Part shown: piece by piece, positions 1-9,559 of the stretch | Numbering within the stretch: position 1 is the first letter of the stretch | Layout: each line of letters begins with the position of its first letter | Assembly: GCA_002897675.1 (NCBI GenBank) | Contig: BDSU01000036.1 | Coordinates: 1 to 64,000, forward strand | Length of the DNA stretch: 64,000 nt | Direction: 5' to 3' | Source: a bacterium BMS3Abin02 | Lineage (GTDB): Bacteria > Actinomycetota > Acidimicrobiia > Spongiisociales > UBA4744 | The notes under the pieces: generated by a model | Databases searched by the model: none | What the model saw: the letters and a program-made list of their open reading frames with translations, nothing else | Told to the model about the DNA's origin: nothing | Program-made: the position numbers and the translations under genes

Positions 1-132
1 ATGCCTGGTGATAATACGGAGATGACGGTCGAGTTGATTACTCCGATCGCGATGGATGAAGGTCAGAAGTTCGCGATTCGTGAGGGTGGCCGTACTGTCG
101 GTGCCGGCACCGTCACCAAAGTCATCAGATAG
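1..132 (+). CDS. tuf: Elongation factor Tu, C-terminal fragment
   Basis: This is the last 43 codons of EF-Tu, the GTPase that delivers aminoacyl-tRNA to the ribosome. The reading frame is open at the left edge of the window and ends with TAG at 130-132. The residues match the third beta-barrel domain, including the family ending [10 protein letters not shown]. rpsJ follows 34 bases later with no terminator between them, so the str operon probably runs on into the S10 cluster. Confidence 0.97.
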   Translation: MPGDNTEMTVELITPIAMDEGQKFAIREGGRTVGAGTVTKVIR

Positions 133-166
133 CCACCACCGGATAGCAGACGAGAAACGAGCATTT

Positions 167-478
167 ATGCCAGAAGGACAGAAGATTCGAATCCGGTTGA
201 AGGCGTACGACCACGAACTGGTCGACGAATCGGCGCGCAAGATCGCTGAGACCGTGACCCGGACCCAGGCGAAGGTGAAGGGCCCGATTCCGTTGCCGAC
301 GGAGATCCATCGGTACTGCGTGATCCGGTCGCCGTTCGTCCACAAGGATTCCCAGGAGCACTACGAGATGCGGATTCACAAGCGCCTGCTCGACATCATG
401 GAACCGACGCGCAAGACCGTGGACTCGCTGATGCGTCTCGACCTGCCGGCAGGTGTGGAAGTGGAGATCAAGCTGTGA
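167..478 (+). CDS. rpsJ: 30S ribosomal protein S10
   Basis: The product is 103 residues, the normal size for S10 (uS10), a head protein of the small subunit that also acts as NusE in antitermination. ATG 167 is chosen because the protein then begins [17 protein letters not shown]; the in-frame extension to base 56 reads back into tuf and looks unlike S10. It opens the S10 cluster and its TGA overlaps the GTG start of rplC by 4 bases. Confidence 0.97.
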   Translation: MPEGQKIRIRLKAYDHELVDESARKIAETVTRTQAKVKGPIPLPTEIHRYCVIRSPFVHKDSQEHYEMRIHKRLLDIMEPTRKTVDSLMRLDLPAGVEVEIKL

Positions 479-1107
479 AGGCCATTCTCGGAGAGAAACT
501 GGGCATGACGCAGGTCTTCGATGACGAGGCCCGGGCGATTCCGGTCACCGTCATCAAGGTCGGCCCTTGCCGGGTGATTCAGATAAAGCGGCCGGAAACG
601 GACGGCTATGCCGCGGTGCAGATCTCATACAAGGAAGTGAACTCGGTCAACCGTCCGCTGGCCGGTCACTACGCCAAGGCGGGAGTAGCTCCTGGGCGGC
701 ACCTCGTCGAAGTGCGTGTGGACGACCCGGACGCCTATGAGCTCGGGCAGGAGATCACGATCGCGGATGTCCTCACCAAAGGTGCGAAGGCGGACGTCGC
801 CGGGGTCTCGAAGGGCAAGGGCTTCCAGGGTGTGATCAAGCGCCACAACTTCTCCGGACAGGGTGCCAGCCATGGTGTGCACAGGGTGCACCGCGCGCCC
901 GGCTCGATCGGCGCGTGTGCGACGCCGGCCAGGGTGTTCAAAGGCAGGAAGCTGCCGGGCCGCATGGGTGGGGAGCGAGTCACGCTGCTCAATCTCGATG
1001 TCGTCGATATCGACACCGCCAGAGGACTCGTGCTTCTGGGCGGATCCGTTCCGGGGCCGAAGGGCTCGGTCGTGCTGGTGCGAGAGGCGGTGAAGGCTCG
1101 TGGCTGA
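475..1107 (+). CDS. rplC: 50S ribosomal protein L3
   Basis: A 210-residue uL3, a core large-subunit protein that binds near the 3' end of 23S rRNA and reaches towards the peptidyl transferase centre. It begins on GTG with a GTGA overlap with rpsJ. The start ([14 protein letters not shown]) and the glycine-rich loop around residues 125-165 ([13 protein letters not shown], then the [16 protein letters not shown] stretch) are characteristic. It overlaps rplD by 8 bases. Confidence 0.97.
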   Translation: MKAILGEKLGMTQVFDDEARAIPVTVIKVGPCRVIQIKRPETDGYAAVQISYKEVNSVNRPLAGHYAKAGVAPGRHLVEVRVDDPDAYELGQEITIADVLTKGAKADVAGVSKGKGFQGVIKRHNFSGQGASHGVHRVHRAPGSIGACATPARVFKGRKLPGRMGGERVTLLNLDVVDIDTARGLVLLGGSVPGPKGSVVLVREAVKARG

Positions 1108-1780
1108 CACGTACTCGGCAGCATTGTTCGCGAGTGACGGCTCCCGAAAGGGTGACCGGGCACTCGACGCAGAGGTCTTCGGCATCGAACCGAACGAACC
1201 GGTGATGCATCAGGTCGTCACGGCACAACTCGCCGGGGCGCGTTCCGGAACGGCTTCGACCAAGACCCGCGGTCAAGTTCGTGGCGGTGGCAGAAAGCCA
1301 TGGCGACAGAAGGGACTCGGACGAGCTCGACAGGGATCGATCCGTGCACCGCATTTCGTCGGTGGCGGCGTGGCATTCGGCCCGCACCCCCGCAGCTACA
1401 GGCAGCGAACCCCCAAGAAGATGAAGCGCCTCGCCTTGCGCAGCGCCCTCTCGGCCCGGGCGCGTGAGGGAGCGATCAAGATCGTGGAGACGCTCGACTG
1501 GACAGAGCCGAAGACAAAGCAGGCCAAGGCGTTCCTCGAGGCAATCAGTGCCGAACGCAAGGTCCTGGTGGTGCTGGGTCGCAGTGACCGAATCCCCGAA
1601 CGTTCCTTCAGGAACCTTCGCGGGGTCGCGATCGTCGAACCCGGCCAGTTGACGACCTACGACGTGCTGTGGGCCGACACCTTGCTGTTCACCACGGACA
1701 CGATCGGGTCGGTGGGACGGCACGGTGCGTACGACGTGACCCAGGCGGATTTCGTAGAAGACGAGGGAGGTGAACGATGA
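1100..1780 (+). CDS. rplD: 50S ribosomal protein L4
   Basis: A 226-residue uL4, which lines the peptide exit tunnel and in some bacteria represses its own operon. The long basic loop is visible at about residues 50-95 ([19 protein letters not shown]). It starts on GTG inside the end of rplC and overlaps rplW by 4 bases (ATGA). Length and order are those of the standard cluster. Confidence 0.97.
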   Translation: MADTYSAALFASDGSRKGDRALDAEVFGIEPNEPVMHQVVTAQLAGARSGTASTKTRGQVRGGGRKPWRQKGLGRARQGSIRAPHFVGGGVAFGPHPRSYRQRTPKKMKRLALRSALSARAREGAIKIVETLDWTEPKTKQAKAFLEAISAERKVLVVLGRSDRIPERSFRNLRGVAIVEPGQLTTYDVLWADTLLFTTDTIGSVGRHGAYDVTQADFVEDEGGER

Positions 1781-2064
1781 AGGATCCACGAGACGTGATC
1801 CTGACTCCGGTTGTCTCCGAGAAGTCCTACGACCTCATCGAGCAACACAACACGTACACGTTCGACGTCGTTCGGAGTGCGAATCGGACAGAGATCGCCA
1901 AGGCGATAGCCGAGATCTTCGACGTCACGGTGCTCCGGGTGAACACGCTCAACCGCCGCGGCAAGCAGAAGCGGACCGGTTGGGTCGTCGGCCGACGCCA
2001 AGACACCAAGCGGGCACTCGTCAAGCTGGCGCCTGGTGCCACAATCGACATCTTTGGGGTGTAA
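1777..2064 (+). CDS. rplW: 50S ribosomal protein L23
   Basis: A 95-residue uL23 located at the tunnel exit, where trigger factor and SRP dock. The family opening ([18 protein letters not shown]) and the basic loop ([14 protein letters not shown]) are present. ATG 1777 overlaps the rplD stop and follows the strong ribosome-binding sequence GAGGGAGG. Only two bases separate it from rplB. Confidence 0.97.
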   Translation: MKDPRDVILTPVVSEKSYDLIEQHNTYTFDVVRSANRTEIAKAIAEIFDVTVLRVNTLNRRGKQKRTGWVVGRRQDTKRALVKLAPGATIDIFGV

Positions 2065-2066
2065 CG

Positions 2067-2900
2067 ATGGCAACGAAGAAACAGAAGCCAACCTCTCCCG
2101 GGCGGCGATTTCAGACAGTCTCGGATTTCGCCGAGATCACGAAGTCGAAGCCCGAGAAGGCACTCCTTTCCAAGAAGACCAAGACCGGTGGGCGCAACAC
2201 GCATGGGCGCATCACGTCGCGCCATCGCGGCGGTGGTCACAAGCGTCGGTTCCGTATCATCGACTTTCGGCGAAACAAGGACGGTGTCCCGGCCAAGGTT
2301 GCAGCGATCGAGTACGACCCGAACCGCAATGCCCGCATCGCCCTCCTGCACTATGTGGACGGCGAGAAGCGATACATCCTCGCTCCCGTCGGTGTGAAGG
2401 TGGGTGAGATGCTCGAGTCCGGATCCGGCGCCGAGATCAATCCTGGCAACGCACTGCCGCTGCGCAACATCCCCGCAGGCACGGTCGTTCACGCGATAGA
2501 AATGCGCCCTGGCGGAGGGGCTAAGATAGCTCGCTCGGCAGGCGCTTCGGTGCAGCTCATGAGCAAAGAGGGCGACCGTGCGCTGTTGCGGCTCCCCTCC
2601 GGCGAGATGCGGATGGTGTCGCTCGATTGTCGCGCCACGGTGGGACAGGTCGGCAACACCGAAGCAGAACTCGTGAAGGTCGGGAAGGCCGGGCGCTCTC
2701 GATGGAAGGGCGTTCGACCGCAGAGTCGCGGCGTTGCGATGAACCCGGTCGACCATCCTCTCGGTGGAGGTGAGGGTCGGTCGTCCGGAGGCCGGCATCC
2801 GGTGAGCCCATGGGGCAAGCCCGAAGGCAGGACGCGAAAGAAGAAGAAGGCAAGCAATCGAGACATTGTGCGGCGGCGATCGAGTAGAGGACGGAGGTAG
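2067..2900 (+). CDS. rplB: 50S ribosomal protein L2
   Basis: A 277-residue uL2, an essential primary 23S rRNA binder needed for subunit joining and peptidyl transfer. ATG 2067 ([15 protein letters not shown]) is used; upstream in-frame codons lie in rplW. The signature MNPVDHP is followed by LGGGEGR, so the residue two after the conserved histidine is Leu where many bacteria have His. The lysine/arginine-rich tail is normal. The gene sits three bases before rpsS. Confidence 0.97.
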   Translation: MATKKQKPTSPGRRFQTVSDFAEITKSKPEKALLSKKTKTGGRNTHGRITSRHRGGGHKRRFRIIDFRRNKDGVPAKVAAIEYDPNRNARIALLHYVDGEKRYILAPVGVKVGEMLESGSGAEINPGNALPLRNIPAGTVVHAIEMRPGGGAKIARSAGASVQLMSKEGDRALLRLPSGEMRMVSLDCRATVGQVGNTEAELVKVGKAGRSRWKGVRPQSRGVAMNPVDHPLGGGEGRSSGGRHPVSPWGKPEGRTRKKKKASNRDIVRRRSSRGRR

Positions 2901-2903
2901 ACG

Positions 2904-3188
2904 ATGGCGCGGAGCCTGAAGAAAGGTCCCTTCATCGACGAGCACCTCCTCAAGAAGGTGGAGGAGCTCAACCGAAAGGGCGAGAAGCGGGTCATCAAGA
3001 CCTGGAGCCGACGCTCCACCGTCATTCCGGAGATGGTGGGACACACCATCGCCGTCCACGATGGTCGCAAACACGTTCCGGTGTATGTGACGGAGTCCAT
3101 GGTCGGACACAAGTTGGGCGAGTTTGCCCCGACGAGGACGTTCCGCGGGCATGCGGGCTCCAGGGAAAAGGCAGCGAACAGACGATGA
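2904..3188 (+). CDS. rpsS: 30S ribosomal protein S19
   Basis: A 94-residue uS19 from the head of the small subunit, which contacts the A-site finger. The opening [18 protein letters not shown] and the motif RTFRGH near residue 80 are diagnostic. The ATG lies next to AGGACGGAGG. It overlaps rplV by 4 bases (ATGA). Confidence 0.97.
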   Translation: MARSLKKGPFIDEHLLKKVEELNRKGEKRVIKTWSRRSTVIPEMVGHTIAVHDGRKHVPVYVTESMVGHKLGEFAPTRTFRGHAGSREKAANRR

Positions 3189-3526
3189 AGGTACGAGCGG
3201 AAGCCAAGTACATACGTCAGTCGCCGTACAAGGTACGGCGGGTGCTCGACCTCGTCCGGGGACTCCCGGTCGAGGAGGCGCGCAACGTGTTGGCGTTCAC
3301 GGACCGCAGAGCTGCGGACACGGTGCGAAAGGTCCTTGACTCGGCGGTAGCCAACGCCGAGCACAACCACGCGCTCGATGCCGATGAACTCGTGGTTGTA
3401 GAGGCGTATGCGAATGAGGGCCCCACGCTGAAGCGGTGGCGCCCCCGTGCTCGCGGACGGGCTACCCGTATCCTCAAGCGCACCAGCCACATCACCATCG
3501 TCGTGACCGAAGAGAGCGAGGCGTAA
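3185..3526 (+). CDS. rplV: 50S ribosomal protein L22
   Basis: A 113-residue uL22 whose extended beta-hairpin narrows the exit tunnel. The sequence opens [20 protein letters not shown], and the hairpin motif [13 protein letters not shown] lies near residues 84-96. Its TAA shares one base with the ATG of rpsC. Confidence 0.97.
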   Translation: MKVRAEAKYIRQSPYKVRRVLDLVRGLPVEEARNVLAFTDRRAADTVRKVLDSAVANAEHNHALDADELVVVEAYANEGPTLKRWRPRARGRATRILKRTSHITIVVTEESEA

Positions 3527-4659
3527 TGGGCCAGAAAACACATCCCTATGCGTTCCGCCTCGGTGTGGTGACCGACTGGAAGTCGCACTGGTACAGCGAC
3601 AAGGACTACGTCGAGCTCGTCAACGAAGACTGGAAGATCCGTGACTATGTGAACAGGGAACTGCCTCGTGGCGCGATCTCTCGGATCGAGATCGAGCGAA
3701 CTCGTGACAAGGTCGTCATCGAGGTGCACACGGCGCGTCCGGGTGTGGTGATCGGCCGTCGCGGCACGGAGGCAGAGCGGATTCGAGCGGGGCTGGAAAA
3801 GCTGTCCGGCCGCAGAGTCAAGTACAACGTGATCGAAGTGCGCGAACCCGACCAGGACGCACAACTGCTGGCACGCAGTGTTGCGGACCAGTTGGAGGGC
3901 CGAGTCTCGTTCCGAAGGGCCATGAAGCGCACGGTTGCCGCCGCCATGAAAGCCGGCGTGCAAGGCGTCCGGGTCGAGTGCAGCGGGCGCCTCGGTGGCT
4001 CGGACATGGGTCGGCGGGAGTGGTATCGAGAAGGCAGGGTGCCGTTGCATACGCTTCGGGCCGATATCGATTACGGGACCGCAACGGCGCGCACGACCGT
4101 GGGTGCCGTCGGCGTGAAGGTGTGGACGTACAAGGGTGATGTCGTCGTATCGCTGAAGGCGACGCGGGAGAAACTCGCCGCCGAGATCGCGATGGCGTCG
4201 GGCAAGCCCGGAAGGGTCGCACCTGCCAAGGCGAGAGCCGAAGAGGCCGTCGGAGGGCGCAAGAAGCGCCGAGTCATCGAGGCCGGGGGTGGTCGGCGAG
4301 TCGTGGACGGTGGCGGCGGCAAGCGCAAGGAAGGCAAGCGGGTCGTCGAGGCCGGCGGGCCGAAGAAGGTCTCCAGTGAGGAAGCCGAGAGCGCGTACCG
4401 TGAGGACATCGAAGATACCGAAGGCCCGGTGATCGTCGAGGTCGCACCGCCCAAAGAGAGCGCAGCACCCGAGCCGGAGAGCTTCAAAGAGGTCAACGTC
4501 GAAGAAGCGGCGCCCGACGTGGTCGAGATCGTCGAGGCCGACGAACCGGCGGAAACCGCTCGTGTGGAAGTCGGGACCGAAGAGGCACCCGAGGCGGAGA
4601 AGGCTGCGGTCGAGCGGGTCGTCGCGGAAGAGCCGCAGGCCGACGAGGAGGGCGAGTAG
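3526..4659 (+). CDS. rpsC: 30S ribosomal protein S3 with a long charged C-terminal tail
   Basis: The first about 215 residues are an ordinary uS3 with a KH domain ([19 protein letters not shown] at about 65-83), part of the mRNA entry channel. The protein is 377 residues long, roughly 110-160 longer than common S3 proteins. The extra part is first basic and glycine-rich, with two near-copies of an R-V-(I/V)-(E/D)-x-G-G pattern, then strongly acidic with many Glu, Ala and Val to the end. ATG 3526 overlaps the rplV stop. Tails on S3 occur in Actinobacteria; this one looks unusually long and two-part. It is likely disordered. Confidence 0.96.
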   Translation: MGQKTHPYAFRLGVVTDWKSHWYSDKDYVELVNEDWKIRDYVNRELPRGAISRIEIERTRDKVVIEVHTARPGVVIGRRGTEAERIRAGLEKLSGRRVKYNVIEVREPDQDAQLLARSVADQLEGRVSFRRAMKRTVAAAMKAGVQGVRVECSGRLGGSDMGRREWYREGRVPLHTLRADIDYGTATARTTVGAVGVKVWTYKGDVVVSLKATREKLAAEIAMASGKPGRVAPAKARAEEAVGGRKKRRVIEAGGGRRVVDGGGGKRKEGKRVVEAGGPKKVSSEEAESAYREDIEDTEGPVIVEVAPPKESAAPEPESFKEVNVEEAAPDVVEIVEADEPAETARVEVGTEEAPEAEKAAVERVVAEEPQADEEGE

Positions 4660-4662
4660 GCC

Positions 4663-5076
4663 ATGCTGATGCCGAAGCGCACCAAGTACCGGAAGGTGCA
4701 TCGTGGCCGCAGAACGGGCACGGCCAAGGGTGGAACCAGTGTTTCGTTCGGCGACTACGGCCTCAAGGCCGTCGAGGTCGGATGGATCAGCGCGAGACAG
4801 ATCGAGTCTGCCCGTGTGGCCATCAACAGGACGATTCGTCGCGGTGGGAAGGTGTGGATCACCATTTTTCCCGACAAGCCTGTGACGCAGAAGCCGGCCG
4901 AGACCCGGATGGGATCGGGAAAGGGCAACCCCGAGTTCTGGGTGGCGGTGGTGAAACCGGGCCGGATCATGTTCGAGCTCTCCGGTGTTTCGGAGGAACT
5001 CGCGCGTGAGGCGATGCGCCGCGCGGGGCACAAGCTCCCCATCAAAACGAAGTTCGTGACTCGGGAGGACACGTGA
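4663..5076 (+). CDS. rplP: 50S ribosomal protein L16
   Basis: A 137-residue uL16, which helps position tRNA in the A site. The family opening [16 protein letters not shown] is clear; a second ATG at 4669 (MPKRTKY) is the more usual N-terminus in the family, so the start could be two codons later. It overlaps rpmC by 4 bases (GTGA). Confidence 0.96.
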   Translation: MLMPKRTKYRKVHRGRRTGTAKGGTSVSFGDYGLKAVEVGWISARQIESARVAINRTIRRGGKVWITIFPDKPVTQKPAETRMGSGKGNPEFWVAVVKPGRIMFELSGVSEELAREAMRRAGHKLPIKTKFVTREDT

Positions 5077-5300
5077 AAGCCATCGACTTGCGTGAGTTCA
5101 CCGCTCTCGAGCTCGAGGACAAGCTCGCGGAGACGAAGGCGGAACTCTTCAACCTGCGTTTCCAGTTGGCCACGAACCAGCTGGACGATGCATCACGAAT
5201 TCGCGAAGTCCGCAAAGACGTTGCCCGCATCCTGACCGTGATGCGGGAGCAGGAGATTCAGGCCTGGCGAGAGCAGGCCGTAGCTGAGGAAGGTGTGTGA
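5073..5300 (+). CDS. rpmC: 50S ribosomal protein L29
   Basis: A 75-residue uL29, a small helical protein at the tunnel exit. It reads [24 protein letters not shown], with the family motif [14 protein letters not shown] at about residues 26-39. It starts on GTG inside the rplP stop. Confidence 0.95.
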   Translation: MKAIDLREFTALELEDKLAETKAELFNLRFQLATNQLDDASRIREVRKDVARILTVMREQEIQAWREQAVAEEGV

Positions 5301-5557
5301 TGGTGGATCGAGCACGACGCAGATCCCGCGTCGGCGTGGTCATCTCAGATGGAAGAGACCAGACGGTGACCGTTGAGGTCCAGCAGCAGGTCCGCCATCC
5401 GCGCTATGAGAAGATCGTTCGCCGGCGCAAGCGGTACCACGTCCACAACGCGACCAACGATGCGCGCAGAGGCGACACGGTGCGAATCATGGAGACCAGG
5501 CCGCTCTCGAAGACGAAGCGGTGGCGGGTCGTCGAGATCGTGGAGCGGGCGCGATGA
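5300..5557 (+). CDS. rpsQ: 30S ribosomal protein S17
   Basis: An 85-residue uS17, an early-assembling 16S rRNA binder with an OB fold. Conserved stretches are [17 protein letters not shown] and the region around [14 protein letters not shown] 5300 is preferred because GAGGAAGG lies about six bases before it; GTG 5297 would add one residue. It overlaps rplN by 4 bases. Confidence 0.95.
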   Translation: MVDRARRRSRVGVVISDGRDQTVTVEVQQQVRHPRYEKIVRRRKRYHVHNATNDARRGDTVRIMETRPLSKTKRWRVVEIVERAR

Positions 5558-5922
5558 TTCAGCAAGAGTCGAGGCTCAGGGTCGCGGACAACAGTGGAGC
5601 GAAAGAGCTGCTGTGCATCCGCGTGATGGGCGGGTCGAAACGGCGCTACGCCGGCCTCGGCGACACGATCGTCGGCACCGTGAAGGATGCCATTCCCGGA
5701 GGAGCGGTGAAGCGCGGCGAGGTCGTGAAGGCCGTCGTTGTGAGAACCGCAAAGGGATACCGGCGTAAGGATGGAACCTACATCCGCTTCGACGACAACG
5801 CCTGCGTAATCATCGACAACAACAGCCAGCCGCGTGGAACGCGGATCTTCGGGCCTGTGGCCCGTGAACTCCGCGACAAGAAATACATGCGCATCATCTC
5901 GCTGGCGCCGGAGGTGCTGTGA
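5554..5922 (+). CDS. rplN: 50S ribosomal protein L14
   Basis: A 122-residue uL14, located at the subunit interface. It opens [20 protein letters not shown] and ends with the typical [21 protein letters not shown] 5554 gives an ATGA overlap with rpsQ; the in-frame upstream extension belongs to the rpsQ region in another frame. The stop shares one base with the rplX ATG. Confidence 0.96.
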   Translation: MIQQESRLRVADNSGAKELLCIRVMGGSKRRYAGLGDTIVGTVKDAIPGGAVKRGEVVKAVVVRTAKGYRRKDGTYIRFDDNACVIIDNNSQPRGTRIFGPVARELRDKKYMRIISLAPEVL

Positions 5923-6227
5923 TGCGACTTCGACAAGGTGACAAAGTGCGGGTCATGACCGGCAAGGACGCCGGCGTGGAAGGTCGCGTCGCACGAGTCA
6001 TCAACAAGAAGGACAAGGTGATCGTCGAGGGAGTGAACACCGCCCGCAAACATCAGCGCCCGCAAGGCCAGACCATGCAGGGTGGCATCATCGACAAGGA
6101 CATGCCCATCGATGCCTCCAACGTGATGATCCTCTGTGACGACTGTGGCCCCACGCGCATCGGATACAGGGTGGACGAGGACGGGATCAAGTATCGCGTC
6201 TGCGTGAAGTGTGGAGGTGAGCTGTGA
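5922..6227 (+). CDS. rplX: 50S ribosomal protein L24
   Basis: A 101-residue uL24, an assembly initiator with a KOW fold ([21 protein letters not shown] at residues 7-27, reading in short blocks). ATG 5922 lies seven bases after GGAGG; GTG 5919 is a one-codon-longer alternative. The C-terminal part holds two C-x2-C pairs (CDDC and CVKC), a zinc-ribbon-like feature seen in some L24 proteins. Confidence 0.95.
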   Translation: MRLRQGDKVRVMTGKDAGVEGRVARVINKKDKVIVEGVNTARKHQRPQGQTMQGGIIDKDMPIDASNVMILCDDCGPTRIGYRVDEDGIKYRVCVKCGGEL

Positions 6228-6781
6228 CGCCACGGTTGAAGCAGAAGTACCTGCGAGAGGTCGTCTCCGCGCTCGAGAAGCAGCTGGGCAGCGAGAACAC
6301 GATGCGCGTCCCGAGGTTCGAGAAGATCGTCGTCAACATGGGCATCGGCGAGGGCGCAGTCGACTCCAAGCAGGTCGATGCGGCCATGGAAGAGCTCGCA
6401 GTCATCACGGGACAGAAGCCGCGACTCAACCGGGCGAAGAAGTCGATTGCCGGTTTCAAGATTCGACAGGGGATGCCGGTGGGCGCATCGGTGACGTTGC
6501 GCGGCGACTACATGTGGGAGTTCCTGGACCGACTCATCGCGATCGCGATTCCGAGGATCAGAGACTTCCGAGGCCTGAACCCCAAGTCGTTCGACGGGCG
6601 GGGCGACTACTCATTCGGCGTGACCGAGCAGCTGATCTTTCCTGAGGTCGACTATGACAAGGTGACGTCGATTCGTGGTATGGACATCACGATCTGCACG
6701 AGCGCCGAGACAGACGAAGGTGCGCGGGCTCTCCTGGATGCGTTCGGGTTCCCGTTCCGCAGGCAGGACGCAAGGGTTTGA
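6224..6781 (+). CDS. rplE: 50S ribosomal protein L5
   Basis: A 185-residue uL5, which binds 5S rRNA in the central protuberance. Family stretches are [33 protein letters not shown] and [16 protein letters not shown]. It starts on GTG with a GTGA overlap with rplX. rpsN follows after 13 bases containing GAGGGAG. Confidence 0.97.
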   Translation: MTPRLKQKYLREVVSALEKQLGSENTMRVPRFEKIVVNMGIGEGAVDSKQVDAAMEELAVITGQKPRLNRAKKSIAGFKIRQGMPVGASVTLRGDYMWEFLDRLIAIAIPRIRDFRGLNPKSFDGRGDYSFGVTEQLIFPEVDYDKVTSIRGMDITICTSAETDEGARALLDAFGFPFRRQDARV

Positions 6782-6794
6782 AACGAGGGAGCGA

Positions 6795-6980
6795 ATGGCG
6801 AAGAAGAGTCTGATTGCAAAGGCGAAGAGGAAGCCGAAGTTCAAGGTGCGGGAGTACCACCGATGTCAACGGTGTGGTCGGGCGCGAGCGTACTTGCGCG
6901 ACTTCGGCATGTGCCGCATCTGCGTGCGCCAACTCGCGTCCAGAGGTGAGCTCCCCGGCGTGAGAAAGGCTTCGTGGTAG
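6795..6980 (+). CDS. rpsN: 30S ribosomal protein S14, zinc-binding (type Z)
   Basis: A 61-residue uS14 of the short zinc-containing class. The four cysteine ligands are C24, C27, C40 and C43 (CQRC and CRIC). It has a good Shine-Dalgarno (GAGGGAG) before ATG 6795; longer in-frame starts fall inside rplE. The type Z form is the ancestral one and does not depend on low-zinc induction. Confidence 0.97.
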   Translation: MAKKSLIAKAKRKPKFKVREYHRCQRCGRARAYLRDFGMCRICVRQLASRGELPGVRKASW

Positions 6981-6982
6981 TC

Positions 6983-7378
6983 ATGATGACCGATCCGATT
7001 GCCGACATGCTGACCCGGATCCGCAACGCCAACCAGGCGGGCAAGGCCGTCGTCGTCATGCCGTCATCAAAACTGAAGCAACAGGTCGCGAGCATCCTCG
7101 CAGCCGAAGGGTTCATCGACGGGTTCGAGAGCCGTGAGGCGGGCGTTCGGCGAGAGCTCGTGCTGCAATTGAAATACGGTGGGGGCCGCTCCAGGGTGAT
7201 CCAGGGGATTCGGCGGGTCTCGAAGCCTGGAAGGCGGATCTACAGCGGTGCAAGTGACCTGCCGCGCTCCCACGGAGGACTCGGTGTCATGGTCATTTCG
7301 ACGTCACAAGGCCTGCTGCCCGACAGGGAGGCGCGTCGGCGCCGTCTTGGCGGCGAGATCATGTGTGAGGTGTGGTGA
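6983..7378 (+). CDS. rpsH: 30S ribosomal protein S8
   Basis: A 131-residue uS8, a central-domain 16S rRNA binder and, in E. coli, the regulator of the spc operon. It begins MMTDPIADMLTRIRNAN and ends with the conserved GGEIMCEVW. Starts at 6983 and 6986 are both ATG; a GTG at 6974 would overlap rpsN. The choice of 6983 follows the family N-terminus. Confidence 0.95.
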   Translation: MMTDPIADMLTRIRNANQAGKAVVVMPSSKLKQQVASILAAEGFIDGFESREAGVRRELVLQLKYGGGRSRVIQGIRRVSKPGRRIYSGASDLPRSHGGLGVMVISTSQGLLPDREARRRRLGGEIMCEVW

Positions 7379-7379
7379 G

Positions 7380-7922
7380 ATGAGTCGCGTCGGTAAGGCA
7401 CCCATCCCGATTCCGCAGGGCGTCGACGTCGTCGTCAGCGGTCAGGGCGTCTCGGTGAAGGGCCCAAAGGGCACTCTGGAGCGAACGTTCCATGAGAAGG
7501 TTCGCATCAGCGTCGAAGACGATGTGGCCAAGGTCGAACGCTTCGACGACGAGCGTGAGTCCCGTGCGCTGCACGGTCTGTCGCGTGCGCTGCTCGCCAA
7601 CATGGTGACCGGCGTCACGCAGGGGTTCCGCAAGGAGCTCTCCATCGTCGGGGTCGGCTACCGGGCGAACCTTCAGGGGGCGGTCATCGAGTTGCAGGTC
7701 GGCTACAGCCACCCGGTGCGCATCGAGGCGCCGGCCGGCGTGACTTTCGAGGTCCCGAACCCGACCCACGTGGTCGTGTCGGGCATCGACAAGGAGCTCG
7801 TCGGCCAGGTGGCCGCGAATGTCCGCAAGGTCCGGCCTCCGGAGCCGTACAAGGGGAAAGGCATCAGGTACGTCGACGAGTACGTGCGCAGGAAGGCCGG
7901 GAAGGCAGGAGTTGCCCGATGA
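7380..7922 (+). CDS. rplF: 50S ribosomal protein L6
   Basis: A 180-residue uL6 near the GTPase centre. It starts [17 protein letters not shown], carries the duplicated L6 fold, and ends [23 protein letters not shown] 7380 lies one base after the rpsH stop with TGAGATG spacing. It overlaps rplR by 4 bases. Confidence 0.97.
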   Translation: MSRVGKAPIPIPQGVDVVVSGQGVSVKGPKGTLERTFHEKVRISVEDDVAKVERFDDERESRALHGLSRALLANMVTGVTQGFRKELSIVGVGYRANLQGAVIELQVGYSHPVRIEAPAGVTFEVPNPTHVVVSGIDKELVGQVAANVRKVRPPEPYKGKGIRYVDEYVRRKAGKAGVAR

Positions 7923-8272
7923 GAGGTTCACGAGAAGACGCGCGTCGTCGTCGGCATCGGCGGGTTCGCAAGACGTTGCGCGGGACGAGCGATCGGCCCA
8001 GGGTGGCCGTCTTTCGCAGTAACCGGTACATTTATGCGCAGGTGATCGACGATGATGCAGGACGGACTCTTGCAGCAGCGTCGTCGCAGGAAAAGGCGCT
8101 TCGAGGCAAGACACTGAACAGAGACACGGCCGCGGAGGTGGGGGCGTTGCTCGCGCAGCGTGCCGGGAGCGCCGACATCACCGAAGTCGTCTTCGACCGC
8201 GGCGGGTTTCCATTCCACGGGCGTGTGAAGGCACTGGCAGACGCGGCTCGCGAAGCCGGGCTGAAGTTCTAG
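7919..8272 (+). CDS. rplR: 50S ribosomal protein L18
   Basis: A 117-residue uL18, a 5S rRNA binding protein. Characteristic parts are [23 protein letters not shown] and the end [24 protein letters not shown]. It starts on ATG within the rplF stop. The first ten residues are very arginine-rich, as expected for its rRNA contact. Confidence 0.96.
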   Translation: MRGSREDARRRRHRRVRKTLRGTSDRPRVAVFRSNRYIYAQVIDDDAGRTLAAASSQEKALRGKTLNRDTAAEVGALLAQRAGSADITEVVFDRGGFPFHGRVKALADAAREAGLKF

Positions 8273-8281
8273 GAGCAGGTA

Positions 8282-8830
8282 ATGGCTGAAACGCAGCAAC
8301 AACTCGACGAGCGTGTCGTACAGATCAACCGCGTGGCCAAGGTCGTCAAGGGCGGCCGGAGGTTCTCGTTTACGGCACTCGTGGTCGTCGGGGATGGCCG
8401 CGGCACGGTCGGTATCGGCTACGGCAAGGCCAAGGAGGTGCCGGCCGCGATCCAGAAGGGTATGGAAGACGCCCGCAAGAACATGGTCGCCATCCCGATG
8501 GCCGGCACGACTCTGATTCACAAGGTCATCGGAACGCAGGGCGCGTCGCGGGTCCTGCTGAAACCGGCCGCTCCCGGTACCGGTGTGATCGCCGGGGGAG
8601 CGGTCAGGCAGGTACTCGAAGCGGCAGGGATTCGTGATGTCCTGGCCAAGTCGCTCGGCTCGCCGACACATCTCAACGTTGCCAAGGCGACGATGAACGG
8701 CTTGCTCTCTCAGATGCGTCCCGAGATCATTGCCGCCATGCGAGGCAAGCGTCCGGAAGACATCGCACCGCCGGGGCTTCTCGCCGCCTACCGGTCGGCC
8801 GAACTGCGGAAGGCCGGAGGTTCGGGCTGA
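8282..8830 (+). CDS. rpsE: 30S ribosomal protein S5
   Basis: A 182-residue uS5, important for decoding fidelity and the helicase activity at mRNA entry. The double-stranded RNA-binding part ([20 protein letters not shown]) and the motif [15 protein letters not shown] are present. ATG 8282 follows AGGAGCAGG. Its stop overlaps the rpmD ATG by one base. Confidence 0.97.
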   Translation: MAETQQQLDERVVQINRVAKVVKGGRRFSFTALVVVGDGRGTVGIGYGKAKEVPAAIQKGMEDARKNMVAIPMAGTTLIHKVIGTQGASRVLLKPAAPGTGVIAGGAVRQVLEAAGIRDVLAKSLGSPTHLNVAKATMNGLLSQMRPEIIAAMRGKRPEDIAPPGLLAAYRSAELRKAGGSG

Positions 8831-9018
8831 TGGCGAAGAAGACGCTCGCCGTGACGCTCATCAAGAGCACGATCGGGCAGAAGCCGAAGAACCGGGCGAC
8901 CGTTCGGAGTCTCGGACTGCGACGCATGCACCAGACGGTCCAGCACGAGGACACCCCCGCCGTTCGCGGGATGTTGCACAAGGTGCGGCATCTCGTGAAG
9001 GTCGAAGAGGACAAGTAG
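8830..9018 (+). CDS. rpmD: 50S ribosomal protein L30
   Basis: A 62-residue uL30, the normal bacterial size. It reads [21 protein letters not shown] with the conserved [21 protein letters not shown]. It is followed by the first real gap of the cluster, 60 bases, containing a short inverted pair (CGGTCA and TGACCG) before rplO. Confidence 0.96.
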   Translation: MAKKTLAVTLIKSTIGQKPKNRATVRSLGLRRMHQTVQHEDTPAVRGMLHKVRHLVKVEEDK

Positions 9019-9078
9019 CCGGTCATCGGTCGATGCGACGAGTGACCGGGCACTGCGAACTGAGGACAGAGAACTGAT

Positions 9079-9546
9079 ATGGCTGACGAAGAGAAGATCA
9101 CGAAGCTCCAACTCCATCATCTGCGCCCGGCGCCCGGCTCGAAACGGCCCAAACGTCGGGTGGGGCGAGGTGAGGCCGGTCGGCGCGGAAAGACCGCAGG
9201 CAGGGGTACCAAGGGGCTGAAGGCCAGGAGCAAGCTTCGCATCGGTTTCGAGGGCGGGCAGATGCCCCTCATGCGGCGGCTGCCCAAGATGCGCGGTTTC
9301 AAGAACCCGAACAAGGAGTACTTCGCTCTCGTCAATGTCGAGGCACTGGAAGTGTTCTCCAAGGGCGCGACCGTGACTCCGGACGAACTGCGGTCGCGGG
9401 GCATGGTGAAGAAGCGCGGGCGCGTCAAGGTGCTCGGCGAAGGTGAGATCACGAGAGCACTCACGGTTCGGGCACATGCATTCAGCAAGTCGGCGGCCGC
9501 GAAGATCGAGGCCGCTGGAGGCACGGTCGAAGTCATCGAGCGCTAG
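9079..9546 (+). CDS. rplO: 50S ribosomal protein L15
   Basis: A 155-residue uL15, a late-assembling protein with an extended glycine-rich N-terminal region ([22 protein letters not shown] in short blocks, residues 18-45). The C-terminal globular part ends [10 protein letters not shown]. secY follows 13 bases later, the usual spc order. Confidence 0.96.
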   Translation: MADEEKITKLQLHHLRPAPGSKRPKRRVGRGEAGRRGKTAGRGTKGLKARSKLRIGFEGGQMPLMRRLPKMRGFKNPNKEYFALVNVEALEVFSKGATVTPDELRSRGMVKKRGRVKVLGEGEITRALTVRAHAFSKSAAAKIEAAGGTVEVIER

Positions 9547-9559
9547 CGGGGTCTCTGAG

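Noticed and set aside
3217-5031. A 604-codon minus-strand frame across rplV, rpsC and rplP
   Set aside because: It crosses three intact ribosomal protein genes on the other strand and shows no family features.
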